Shown in pieces: positions 42,776 through 50,832 of a stretch of DNA of 64,000 nt. The position numbers and the translations under genes are program-made. The notes under the pieces are model-generated. The model was not told where the DNA came from and did not search any database. It saw nothing but the letters and a program-made list of their open reading frames with translations. The stretch covers positions 248,001 to 312,000 of the forward strand of contig NZ_JALPTH010000001.1 of the NCBI RefSeq assembly GCF_023218175.1. The letters run 5' to 3'. The stretch's first letter is position 1; every line of letters starts with the position of its first letter. This DNA is from Streptomyces lichenis (GTDB lineage: Bacteria; Actinomycetota; Actinomycetes; Streptomycetales; Streptomycetaceae).

Positions 42776-43146
42776 CGTCCTGCCTCCTTTCCGGGGACGG
42801 CCGGATTTCCGGTGACGGGCGGGAATCCGGGACCACGGGGGCCGCCGGCCTCCGTTCCGGCGGGGCGTTGGGCGCCTGCCTCGCGGGCCGCGCGGCCCCA
42901 GGCATCGCCGAACTCCTCCTCCAGTACGCCGAGGTTCTCGAACAGGTCCAGGGTCTGCCGGGCCGACTCCTCGTCCAGCCGCTGGAGCGCGAAGCCGACG
43001 TGCACGATCGCGTAGTCCCCCACCACCATGTCGGGGACGTACTCCAGGCAGACGTCCTTGACCACACCGCCGAAGTCCACCCGCGCCATCCGGGTGCCGT
43101 CGCGTTCCTCGATGTCCAGGACCCTGCCGGGCACTGCGAGACACAT
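42772..43146 (-). CDS. hypC: hydrogenase maturation chaperone HypC
   Basis: 124 residues starting [17 protein letters not shown]; Cys2 and the CLAVPG opening are the family signature and bind iron while passing the Fe(CN)2CO unit to the large subunit. The conserved core ends near residue 80 ([12 protein letters not shown]). The remaining ~40 residues are a Pro/Gly/Ala-rich extension not usual in HypC. It is coupled to hypD by an ATGA overlap and follows hypF by 16 bp. Confidence 0.95.
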
Positions 43147-43162
43147 GGCTCCTCCGTCGTTG

Positions 43163-45583
43163 TCAGGCGCCCTGGCGGGCGGCGATCATCACCTGGCCGA
43201 GCGCCAGGCCGCCGTCGTTGGGCGGCACCCGGCGGTGGCGCAGCACGGTAAACCCGTCCGCCGCCAGCTCCCGGGCACAGCCCTCGGTCAGCATGGTGTT
43301 GCAGAAGACCCCGCCGGTCAGGGCGACGGCCTCCGCGCCGGTACGGGTACGGGCGGCGGCGCACACCTCGCGTACGAGCTCCACCACCGCCGTGTGGAAG
43401 CGGGCGGCGATCAGGGACGCGGGGCGGCCCGCCCGCAGGTCGGCGACGATCGCGGCCAGCACCGGGGCCGGGTCGGCGACCAGGGGAGCGCCCTCGTGCA
43501 GGGCGAAGGCGTACCCCGGCCCCGGATCCTCGGCCAGTGCGGCGTTCTCCAGCTCCATCGCCGCCTGCGCCTCGTACTCGACCCGGTGGCAGACCCCGGC
43601 CAGGGAGGACACCGCGTCGAAGAGGCGGCCCATGCTGGAGGTGGGGACGCAGTTCAGGCCGCGTGCCAACTGCTGCTCCAGCAGGCGCAGTTCGGTGGGG
43701 GAGGCGGGGGTGGTGCAGGGCAGCTCGGGGGACCAGTCGAGATTGGCGGTACGGAGGTGGGAGAGTGCCATCCGGTACGGGTTGCGCACCGCCGCGTCGC
43801 CGCCGGGTAGGGGGGTGTAGCGGAGGTGGGCCAGGCGGCGGTAGCCGTCGTAGTCGGCGAGCAGGAACTCCCCGCCCCATACCGCCCCGTCGTCCCCGTA
43901 GCCGGTGCCGTCGAAGGCGACCCCGATGACCGGTTCGGTGCCGTCCAGGCCGTGTTCGGCCATGGTGGACGCCACATGGGCGTGGTGGTGCTGGACGCGG
44001 TGCAGGGGCAGGGATTCGGCGGCGGCGGCGCGCTCGGCCCAGCGGGTGGAGCGGTAGCCGGGGTGCCGGTCCGCCACCAGCGCCGACGGCCGTACGGAGG
44101 TGAGCTCCCGGAGATGGGCGGTGGCCCGCTCGAAGGCGGTCAGGGTGGCCAGGTCGTCCATGTCCCCGACATGGGTCGACAGCCAGGCGTATCGACCCTC
44201 CGCCACACAGAAGGTGTTCTTCAGATCGCCGCCCACCGCGAGCACCGGCGCCACCGGCAGCGGCAGCGCCACCGGGAACGGGGCGTAACCGCGGGAGCGC
44301 CGTACCGGCAGCTCGGCGCCCGCGCAGATCCGCACGACCGAGTCGTCGCAGGGCACATGGATCGGCCGGTCATGGACGAGGAACGCGTCGGTGAGCCCGG
44401 CGAGCCGGTCCGACGCCTCGGCGTCGTCCGTCACGATCGGCTCGCCGGACAGATTGGCGCTGGTCAGGACCAGCACGGGCGGGCCGGGCGGGTCACCCGG
44501 CAACCCCATCAGCAGCCGGTGCAGGGGGGTGTACGGGAGGAGGACGCCGAGATCGGGGCTGCCGGGGGCCACCGCGTCCGCCACCAGCCCCTCGCCCCCA
44601 CGGCGATTCCGCCGCAGCAGGACCACCGGGGCGCGCGGGCCGGTCAGCAGCTCCCGCTCCTCCGGGCCGATGGACGCCAGCCGCTCGGCCACCGCCAGCG
44701 AGGCGGCCAGCACCGCGAACGGCTTGCCGCCCCGGTTCTTCCGCTTGCGCAGAGTGCGCACCGCCGCCGGGTCACCCGCGTCGCAGGCCAGGTGGTAGCC
44801 GCCGATCCCTTTCACGGCGACCACCGCGCCCTCGGCGAGCAGCCGCCGGGCCCCGGTCAGCGCCGCCGCGTCCCGGGCCCCGTCACCGGGTCCGCCGGGG
44901 TGGCGCAGGGTGAGCCGGGGGCCGCAGGCGGGGCAGGCGAGGGGCTGGGCGTGGAAGCGCCGATCGGCCGGGTCCGCGTACTCCCGGGCGCACTTCGGGC
45001 ACATGGGGAAGCCCGCCATGGTGGTGTTCGGCCGGTCGTAGGGCAGCCCGGTGACGATGGTGAAGCGGGGCCCGCAGTGGGTGCAGGTGGCGAAGGGGTG
45101 GCGGTGGCGGCGGTCGGCCGGGTCGGCGACCTCGCGCAGGCAGTCCGCGCAGACGGCGGTGTCGGGGGAGACCAGGGTGCGGCCCGGACCGCCGCCGGGG
45201 GAGGGCCGGATGGTGAAGCCGGTGCCGCCCCGCAGCGGGACCTGTCGGTGCTCGACGCCTTCCACCACCGCCAGCGGCGGGGGTTCGTCGGTGAGGGCGG
45301 CCCGGAACCGGTCCACCGCCCCGGCGGGCCCCTCCACCTCGGCCTCCACGCCCCGGACGTCGTTGACCACCCAGCCGGTCAGCCCCAGCCGGTCGGCCAG
45401 CGTGTAGACGAACGGGCGGAAGCCCACGCCCTGGACGACCCCGGTCACCCGGACCCGGACGCGGACCCGGCGGTTCGGCTCGGCCTCCGTCACCCGGGCC
45501 CGGCGGCGCGGCTCGACCCCGGCCCCGGCCCCGGTTCCGCGAACCGGGGGGTCGCCGCGCGGGACCGCCGCACCGCCGGTCAT
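43163..45583 (-). CDS. hypF: carbamoyltransferase HypF
   Basis: 806 residues from the ATG at 45583, overlapping the hypB stop (ATGA). Domains in order: acylphosphatase (VTGVVQGVGFRPFVYTLADR, ~47-66), two Cys4 zinc fingers (CADCLREVADPADR...CTHCGPRF and CPKCAREYADPADR...CPACGPRL), a YrdC/Sua5-like domain that makes carbamoyl-AMP (VKGIGGYHLACDA, KRKNRGGKPFAVLA), and a Kae1-like domain (HHHAHVASTMAEHGL, GVAFDGTGYGDDGAVWGGEF, TGGVFCNTML). It converts carbamoyl phosphate to the carbamoyl group placed on HypE. The first ~35 residues before the acylphosphatase domain are extra. Confidence 0.96.
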   Translation of the reverse strand: MTGGAAVPRGDPPVRGTGAGAGVEPRRRARVTEAEPNRRVRVRVRVTGVVQGVGFRPFVYTLADRLGLTGWVVNDVRGVEAEVEGPAGAVDRFRAALTDEPPPLAVVEGVEHRQVPLRGGTGFTIRPSPGGGPGRTLVSPDTAVCADCLREVADPADRRHRHPFATCTHCGPRFTIVTGLPYDRPNTTMAGFPMCPKCAREYADPADRRFHAQPLACPACGPRLTLRHPGGPGDGARDAAALTGARRLLAEGAVVAVKGIGGYHLACDAGDPAAVRTLRKRKNRGGKPFAVLAASLAVAERLASIGPEERELLTGPRAPVVLLRRNRRGGEGLVADAVAPGSPDLGVLLPYTPLHRLLMGLPGDPPGPPVLVLTSANLSGEPIVTDDAEASDRLAGLTDAFLVHDRPIHVPCDDSVVRICAGAELPVRRSRGYAPFPVALPLPVAPVLAVGGDLKNTFCVAEGRYAWLSTHVGDMDDLATLTAFERATAHLRELTSVRPSALVADRHPGYRSTRWAERAAAAESLPLHRVQHHHAHVASTMAEHGLDGTEPVIGVAFDGTGYGDDGAVWGGEFLLADYDGYRRLAHLRYTPLPGGDAAVRNPYRMALSHLRTANLDWSPELPCTTPASPTELRLLEQQLARGLNCVPTSSMGRLFDAVSSLAGVCHRVEYEAQAAMELENAALAEDPGPGYAFALHEGAPLVADPAPVLAAIVADLRAGRPASLIAARFHTAVVELVREVCAAARTRTGAEAVALTGGVFCNTMLTEGCARELAADGFTVLRHRRVPPNDGGLALGQVMIAARQGA

Positions 45584-46365
45584 GCCGCCGGGACCCCGTG
45601 CGGATGCGGATGCGCGTGGCCATGAGGGTGGTCGTCGTCCTCGTGGCGGTGGTGCAGCAGCGGCTCGTGCTCGGCGGCCAGCGCGGGACGGTGGACCGGG
45701 CACCGGCCGTCGCGGGTGCGGCGTACGAACTCCAGCAGCTCGGCCGTCCCCCGCCCGGTCCGCGCCGAGGTCTCCAGCACCGGGACGTCCGGGTTCACCT
45801 GGCGGAGGTTGCGCAGGAACCCGTCCCGGTCGAACTCCACCGCCTCCGCGATATCGGTCTTGGTGATCACCACGGCGTTCGCCAGCCCGAAGGCGGTGGG
45901 GTACTTCAGCGGCTTGTCCTCGCCCTCGGTGACCGAGGCCAGCACCACCCGCAGTGTCTCGCCCAGGTCGTAGGAGGCCGGGCAGACCAGGTTGCCGACG
46001 TTCTCCACCCACAGCACCGCGGTGTCCTCCGGCAGCCAGCCGCCCTCGGTGAGGTGGCGCCGGAGCATCCCGGCCTCCAGGTGGCAGAGCCCGTCGGTGA
46101 GGATCTGCCGCACTGGGGCACCGGAGCGGGCGAGCCGTTCGGCGTCGTTCTCGGTGGCCAGGTCGGCGGTGACCGCGGCGGCCGGCAGCCCCTCGGCGGC
46201 GCACCGCTCCAGCAACAGCTCCAGCAGCGCGGTCTTGCCGCTGCCCGGTGAGGAGAGCAGGTTCACGGCCGTGGTGCCGCGCGCCGCCAGCTCGGCGCGC
46301 AGGGCGAGGGCCCGTTCGTCGTTCTTGGCCAGGACCGCCTGGTGCAGGTCAACGGTGCGGCACAT
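45580..46365 (-). CDS. hypB: hydrogenase nickel-insertion GTPase HypB
   Basis: 261 residues. The SIMIBI-class GTPase P-loop LLSSPGSGKTALLE is at about 36-49; VTADLATENDAERL and the metal-site Cys94-His95 in DGLCHLEAGM follow, then ENVGNLVCPASYDLGE and the guanine-specificity segment VVITKTDIAEAVEF. It delivers nickel to the large subunit with HypA. The histidine-rich nickel-storage stretch, usually N-terminal, is at the C-terminus here (LLHHRHEDDDHPHGHAHPHP). The start overlaps the hypA end by 17 bp. Confidence 0.95.
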   Translation of the reverse strand: MCRTVDLHQAVLAKNDERALALRAELAARGTTAVNLLSSPGSGKTALLELLLERCAAEGLPAAAVTADLATENDAERLARSGAPVRQILTDGLCHLEAGMLRRHLTEGGWLPEDTAVLWVENVGNLVCPASYDLGETLRVVLASVTEGEDKPLKYPTAFGLANAVVITKTDIAEAVEFDRDGFLRNLRQVNPDVPVLETSARTGRGTAELLEFVRRTRDGRCPVHRPALAAEHEPLLHHRHEDDDHPHGHAHPHPHGVPAA

Positions 46366-46813
46366 GGTTCGCCTTCCGGGTCAGGTCCGCCGGGTTCACC
46401 TTCCGGGTCGCGCCGGTGACGCCCGTCGCGCCGGTCGCGTCGCTCGCTCCGGCGTCCTCCGATACGGGTGTGTCGTCCAGCTCCACGCGGGCGATCTCCA
46501 GCTCACGGCCGGACAGCACGTCCCTGGCCGCGCCGCACGGTGCGCACCACAGCGCGGGCGGCACTCCGGTGGGCGCCTCCCGGCCGCAGACCGGGCAGCG
46601 CGCCCTTCCCTCCACAGTCTCGATCTCCAGCCGCGCCCCGGCCAGCCGAGTGGCCTCGGCGGCGATCCCGAAGGAGAACCGCAGGGCCTCCGGCACCACC
46701 CCGGACAGCTCCCCGATCCGCAGCCGCACCACCGCGACCCGGTCCGCCCCGTGCCGCTCGGCGGCCTCCTCGATCTGCGAGATCGCGGCCACCGCGATGG
46801 ACAGCTCATGCAC
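46349..46813 (-). CDS. hypA: hydrogenase nickel metallochaperone HypA
   Basis: 154 residues from the GTG at 46813, giving (M)HELSIAVAAISQIEEAAE; His2 is the nickel ligand of the family and fixes the start (the frame runs further upstream without meaning). The zinc site has CPVCG (73-77) and CAPCG (90-94). About 40 residues beyond the normal ~113-residue length form a Thr/Gly/Ala-rich tail (DATGATGVTGATRKVN). It begins the hypABFCDE operon and is divergent from the PadR gene across 163 bp. Confidence 0.93.
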   Translation of the reverse strand: MHELSIAVAAISQIEEAAERHGADRVAVVRLRIGELSGVVPEALRFSFGIAAEATRLAGARLEIETVEGRARCPVCGREAPTGVPPALWCAPCGAARDVLSGRELEIARVELDDTPVSEDAGASDATGATGVTGATRKVNPADLTRKANHVPHR

Positions 46814-46976
46814 GGCGCCACCACCTCCCCGGGGGCCGCCCGGCGCCGACTGGCCGGGCCGACGGAGCGGGACTACCGTGTGGATCACATACGCCAACCC
46901 CGTCCCGTACCCGATCCCCGTCCCGTACGCCGCCTCCACCGCGTACGGCGGGCACCGACGGCGGAGAGCTCCGGCC

Positions 46977-47399
46977 ATGGTCGACCACACCAGCCACCAG
47001 ACCCATCACCCCACCGGCCACCACACCGGGCACGAGACCGAGCGACGCGCCCTGCTGACGCCGGTGGTGCTGCTGCTCCTCGCCGAGCGCCCGGGGCACG
47101 GCTACGAGCTGGTCCAGCGGCTGCGGGCGTTCGGCTGGCCGCAGGCCGAGTCGGCGCATGTCTACCGGCTGCTGCGCTCCATGGAGAGCTGCGGCTCCAT
47201 CGCCTCCCGCTGGCGGGCCACCGGCCCCGGTCCGGCCCGCCGCGAGTACCGGCTGACCCCGGAGGGCGCCGGAGAGCTGGCCGAGTGGTCCGGCCGGCTG
47301 GGCGAGCTGCACACGACGCTCCATGTCTTCCTGGAGCGCTGCGAGCGGCTGGAACCGCCCGCCGCGCGGACGGCCCGCCCGCCCGACCGCCGCCTCTAG
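46977..47399 (+). CDS. PadR-family regulator with histidine-rich N-terminus
   Basis: 140 residues from the ATG at 46977 (GGCGGAGAG upstream). The winged helix-turn-helix reads LLTPVVLLLLAERPGHGYEL, VQRLRAF..., ESAHVYRLLRSMESCGSIAS, ...REYRLTPEGAGELAEW, the standard PadR pattern. The first ~22 residues hold seven histidines (MVDHTSHQTHHPTGHHTGHE), which PadR proteins do not normally have. It sits between the hyp operon (divergent, 163 bp) and the end of the hydrogenase structural operon (convergent). Inference: it controls the hydrogenase genes and may respond to nickel or another metal through the His tail. Confidence 0.88.
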   Translation: MVDHTSHQTHHPTGHHTGHETERRALLTPVVLLLLAERPGHGYELVQRLRAFGWPQAESAHVYRLLRSMESCGSIASRWRATGPGPARREYRLTPEGAGELAEWSGRLGELHTTLHVFLERCERLEPPAARTARPPDRRL

Positions 47400-47422
47400 C
47401 ACCGTCCTCACCGCCACCTCCC

Positions 47423-47527
47423 TCACATGCTGCGGATGCGCAGATAGCGCCGTACGTCCGGCCAGGCCCGGGCGCCCGCGTAGAGCGCCACCAGTCCGGC
47501 TACCGCCGTCATCCATGTCCGTGCCAT
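47423..47527 (-). CDS. 34-aa membrane microprotein (DUF6893-like)
   Basis: Too short for most gene finders. It reads MARTWMTAVAGLVALYAGAR and ends PDVRRYLRIRSM: one short membrane helix followed by a basic tail whose xDIRRYLRIRSM-type ending is, as I recall, shared by a family of tiny actinobacterial proteins. It begins inside the end of the protease gene (19-bp overlap) and is the last frame of the hydrogenase structural operon. Confidence 0.6.
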   Translation of the reverse strand: MARTWMTAVAGLVALYAGARAWPDVRRYLRIRSM

Positions 47528-48087
47528 GACCGTGTCCCTTCCTCGGAGGACTCTTCAGAGAGGTCGGAGCGGGTGACGGGGACGGGGGCCGTCAGCCGGT
47601 CCACCGCCGCCATCGCGTACGGCACCGCCGCCGCCACCGGGGCGGAGAGCCCGATGCCCTCGGCGGTGTCCAGCGGCTCGCAGCCGACCACGTGCACGCT
47701 GGGGGGCGCCGCGGTGCCCATGCCCCGGTGCAGGTCCCGGATCAGCCGCAGCACGGCGGCCGGGTCCAGCGAGTGGGCGTCCACCGCCACCCCGCCGCCC
47801 GGCCCGAGGGCACCGCCGCGCCCGGCCACCTCCTCGGTGGCGTCCAGCACCACCACGGTGCCCGGCTCGGCGCCCCGGGCCAGCGCGTCCACCACCACCA
47901 GCCGCCGGTAGCCGTCGAGCAGCCGGTAGGCGAGGTGGACGCCCCGGATGCCCACGTCCAAGTACTCGGTGCCGGGTGGCGCGGGGCGCTCGGCCAGCCG
48001 CCGTACCGTCTCCACCCCGAAGCCGTCGTCGCCCAGGAAGATGTTGCCGACCCCGGCCACCAGCGTTCCGCCCGTACCGTCGGTCAT
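47509..48087 (-). CDS. [NiFe]-hydrogenase maturation endopeptidase (HybD/HyaD type)
   Basis: 192 residues from the ATG at 48087 (ATGA overlap with the gene before). It carries the M52 family features: VAGVGNIFLGDDGFGVETVR (conserved Asp/Glu nickel-probing site GNxFLGDDGFG), LDVGIRGVHLAYRLLDGYRR, VVVDALARG and VHVVGCEPLDTAEGIGLS. After nickel is inserted it removes the C-terminal tail of the large subunit, which fits the 23-residue extension after the last metal-binding motif of HhyL. The last ~25 residues are a charged tail. Confidence 0.93.
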   Translation of the reverse strand: MTDGTGGTLVAGVGNIFLGDDGFGVETVRRLAERPAPPGTEYLDVGIRGVHLAYRLLDGYRRLVVVDALARGAEPGTVVVLDATEEVAGRGGALGPGGGVAVDAHSLDPAAVLRLIRDLHRGMGTAAPPSVHVVGCEPLDTAEGIGLSAPVAAAVPYAMAAVDRLTAPVPVTRSDLSEESSEEGTRSWHGHG

Positions 48088-49562
48088 GATCCGCCCTCCG
48101 CCCCGTCGGCTCCCAGCGGCTCCACCTCGTCCGGCCGGAAGTACCAGAACCGGCCTTGGGCGCGCCGCAGATCGGTGCCCGGGTCGCCGTCCACCACCAC
48201 CGCCAGATGGACATCGCCGTCCAGGTCGCGCAGCACCAGCTCCACGGTGGCAAGCCGCCCGGCGAGGAACACGTCCTGGGCGTCCGAGCGCCGCAGCCCC
48301 GGCACCAGCCGCACCCGGCTCCCGGCGCCGATCTCCCGCCCGGCCACCACCACCGACCGGGGTGTCTCGGCCGCCTCCGGATCGGACTGCGGGTCCCACC
48401 AGGGGTGCCCGCCGCCCTCTGGCAGCGTCAGCCCGCTCGCCGGTCCCGCCGCCGGGCCGGTCGGCCGCCGCTCACCCTTCGGGAAGCCCTCGTCTGTCTC
48501 CGCCACCTCGCGGATCGCCCCGTGCAGCCGCTCGGCGAGCTGCGCCGGGAGTCCGTCCACCAGGTCGATGACCTCGGCGGCCCGCGGGTCGGTGCCGCGC
48601 GCCTCGCGCTTCTCCCGCTCGGTGAGCGCGGCGGTGCGCAGCGAGAGGATCTCGTCGATCTCGGTGGCGTCGTACAGCGGCCCCGGGCTCTCCTCTGCCA
48701 GCGCCGCGTGGTCCTCCAGGATGATCGGCGAGGCCAGCATCACATCCGCCCGGTCGGCGGGCCCGGCCAGCACCGGCCAGACACCCTCGTTGCGGCACTC
48801 CCGCACCAGCGGGGCCGCCCACTCCGGCGGATCGGTCATCGACAGGAACCGCCCGCCCGGCGCGCCGAGCAGCAGATGGGTGCCGAGCATGCAGTGCGGC
48901 AGCACCGCCTCCCGGTCGCCCTCCGGTATCCCGTACGCCTCGGTGGTGTTGCGCACCTCGACGGTCAGCCGGGCCACCCCGTACGGGCCCGGCAGCTCGG
49001 CCAGCACCGGCCGCACCTCGCCGGTGATCCGGGCGCTGCGGCGCACCAGCCGCCCCAGCGTCCGCCCGTCCGGGCCGGTCACCGGCTCGTACGCGGTGCC
49101 GCCCGGCAGGTCGAACCGCACGGTGCGCCGATGCGCGTCCGGCCCGCTCAGACCCTCCACCGGGGCGTGCAGGGTGACCCGCTCCTCGGCCGCCTCGTCC
49201 CAGGGGACCAGCACCCGGTCGGGCAGCTCCAGCTCGTCCACCGGTGCGTAGCCGTCGCCCGGCACGGCACGCTCCACGATCCGCCGCCGCACCCGCAGGA
49301 ACCGCAGCTCCACCTCCAGCCGCCGGGCCCCGCGCGGCTCCAGCAGGCACTCGGTGCGCTGGGACGCGGCCTCCCCGGCGGCCTCGGCCCGGGCGGGCGG
49401 GCAGAGCACCCCGAACTGCCAGCGCAGCCGGTTCTTCCGGGCGGAGGCGCGGTACGGGTAGAGCACATACCCCTCGAAGAGCACCGCGTCCGCGACGGCC
49501 CGCGCCCGCGCGAAGACGTCCTCCACGGTGTCGGTGCCACCCCCGTGGCGCGCATGACTCAC
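48084..49562 (-). CDS. conserved hydrogenase-cluster protein of unknown function, 492 aa
   Basis: No enzyme motif was recognised. It starts MSHARHGGGTDTVEDVFARA and soon has AVLFEGYVLYPYRASARKNR, then a long beta-rich region with many arginine/glutamate pairs, and toward the end HPWWDPQSDPEAAE and RRSDAQDVFLAGRLATVELV. There is no signal peptide, membrane helix or cysteine cluster. It is translationally coupled on both sides (ATGA overlaps), within the chain NifU/Rieske-like, DUF5947, DUF6084, this gene, protease. Such genes accompany actinobacterial group 1h hydrogenases, so a role in assembly or electron transfer is likely; the mechanism is unknown. Confidence 0.75.
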   Translation of the reverse strand: MSHARHGGGTDTVEDVFARARAVADAVLFEGYVLYPYRASARKNRLRWQFGVLCPPARAEAAGEAASQRTECLLEPRGARRLEVELRFLRVRRRIVERAVPGDGYAPVDELELPDRVLVPWDEAAEERVTLHAPVEGLSGPDAHRRTVRFDLPGGTAYEPVTGPDGRTLGRLVRRSARITGEVRPVLAELPGPYGVARLTVEVRNTTEAYGIPEGDREAVLPHCMLGTHLLLGAPGGRFLSMTDPPEWAAPLVRECRNEGVWPVLAGPADRADVMLASPIILEDHAALAEESPGPLYDATEIDEILSLRTAALTEREKREARGTDPRAAEVIDLVDGLPAQLAERLHGAIREVAETDEGFPKGERRPTGPAAGPASGLTLPEGGGHPWWDPQSDPEAAETPRSVVVAGREIGAGSRVRLVPGLRRSDAQDVFLAGRLATVELVLRDLDGDVHLAVVVDGDPGTDLRRAQGRFWYFRPDEVEPLGADGAEGGS

Positions 49563-50200
49563 GACAGCTTCCCTTCCTCCGCCTCGCTCAGCAGGGTCTC
49601 GACCGTCAGCTCCCAGGACGGCAGGGCGCGGGCCGAGCGGAACCGGCGCAGCTCCTCCAGGCAGTCCGCACGCAGCCGCAGCCAGCCCGAGTTGGGGAAG
49701 TAGTCGGCCATCATCCGCTGCCAGACACCCACCGGCATCCGGTAGCGGGCCTCCTTGTGCCAGGGGATCGGCTCGGCGTGGAAGCCCTGCGGCCCGGAGA
49801 AGACGGTGCCGGAGAACAGCATCAGCAGCGGCACCTCGCCGCCCGACAGCGCCCGGAAGTACGTACCCGAGGCCACCTCGGTGTCATAGGTGCAGGGCAC
49901 CGGCAGATCGATGTCGGCGACCCCCTCGAAGCCCGGCACCGTCACCGAGGAGTGCGCGAACTGCACCGGCTTCAGCGTGCCGCCCCACCGCTCGGGCGCC
50001 CCGAACAGGTCGCCCAGCCGCTCCTGCTCCTCGGGCTCGTACCGCCTCGCCTGCGGCTCGATACGGATCTGGCAGCGCAGCACCACCGCGTGCACCGGCT
50101 GGTGGTCGGCCTCCTCCACCCGCAGCCCGAACAGCAGCGTCGGCCCGGCCGCGTACGGCTCCGAGCGGGCGCTCACACAGGCGAAGTGCAGATCCGTCAT
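49559..50200 (-). CDS. DUF6084 family protein, hydrogenase accessory
   Basis: 213 residues, beginning MTDLHFACVSARSEPYAAGP. A mainly beta protein (TLLFGLRVEEADHQPVHAVV, VTVPGFEGVADIDLPVPCTY) ending in a helical part (YFPNSGWLRLRADCLEELRR). I recall this family as DUF6084, seen only with group 1h hydrogenase genes. It has ATGA overlaps with both neighbours. Function unknown. Confidence 0.75.
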   Translation of the reverse strand: MTDLHFACVSARSEPYAAGPTLLFGLRVEEADHQPVHAVVLRCQIRIEPQARRYEPEEQERLGDLFGAPERWGGTLKPVQFAHSSVTVPGFEGVADIDLPVPCTYDTEVASGTYFRALSGGEVPLLMLFSGTVFSGPQGFHAEPIPWHKEARYRMPVGVWQRMMADYFPNSGWLRLRADCLEELRRFRSARALPSWELTVETLLSEAEEGKLS

Positions 50201-50832
50201 CCGCCGCCCCCGACCTCACGCATGTCCAGCGGGCGGGCCTTTCGCCGCACCTCGTCGAAGAAGTCCGCCAGCGCGGCCCGCACCTCCGCGCCGCCGTCAA
50301 AGCCCTGCCAGTGCAGCCGCATCCGGCCCACCAGCTCGTAGCAGACGTCCACCGGCACCAGATGGCAGCTGGTCGGCTCGCCGCGCTCGGCGCGCAGCAG
50401 CAGCGCCTCGGTGTCCGGCTCCAGCAGCGCCCCCAGCCGGGTGCGGCCCACCAGCTCCTCCCAGAGCGCCGGGTCCAGCTCGCTCTCGGTGGCGCCCATC
50501 GGGCTCGGGTAGAACACCGCGTACCGGTCCAGCTCGGCGTTGCGGAAGAGGAAGGCCAGGCCCACCGGGATCTGGAGCGCCGCCCAGTCGCCCTCGCCGA
50601 AGGCGAACTCCGGGTCGTAGAGGTAGCGGTCGGGCACCGCCCGGAACCGCCCCGCACCGGGCCGGGTGAAGAGCAGATGGCAGCCGGGGCAGGCGCACCG
50701 CAGGCTGCGCCGGGCGGTGTCCACCAGATGCCGGTGCGCGTCCGGGGCCAGCGGCTCCCCGCACAGCTCGCACCGCTCGCCCGGCGGCTCCGGACGCCGG
50801 GTGAACCTGCGCAGGCCGGCCGGTACGGTCAT
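50197..50832 (-). CDS. DUF5947 family protein, hydrogenase accessory
   Basis: 211 residues from the ATG at 50832. Near the N-terminus are two cysteine pairs, CELCGEP and CACPGCHLLF, which suggest a bound zinc or iron. Next comes a conserved helical/beta part (YLYDPEFAFGEGDWAALQIP, then VGLAFLFRNAELDRYAVFYP). As recalled, this is DUF5947, a family restricted to hydrogenase clusters of actinobacteria. Translation is coupled to the NifU/Rieske-like gene before and DUF6084 after. Confidence 0.75.
   Translation of the reverse strand: MTVPAGLRRFTRRPEPPGERCELCGEPLAPDAHRHLVDTARRSLRCACPGCHLLFTRPGAGRFRAVPDRYLYDPEFAFGEGDWAALQIPVGLAFLFRNAELDRYAVFYPSPMGATESELDPALWEELVGRTRLGALLEPDTEALLLRAERGEPTSCHLVPVDVCYELVGRMRLHWQGFDGGAEVRAALADFFDEVRRKARPLDMREVGGGG

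Noticed and set aside
43163..46204. A 1013-residue HypF from a start at 46204
   Set aside because: The first ~207 codons overlap hypB in another frame and lack sense; the ATG at 45583 overlapping the hypB stop gives a normal HypF.
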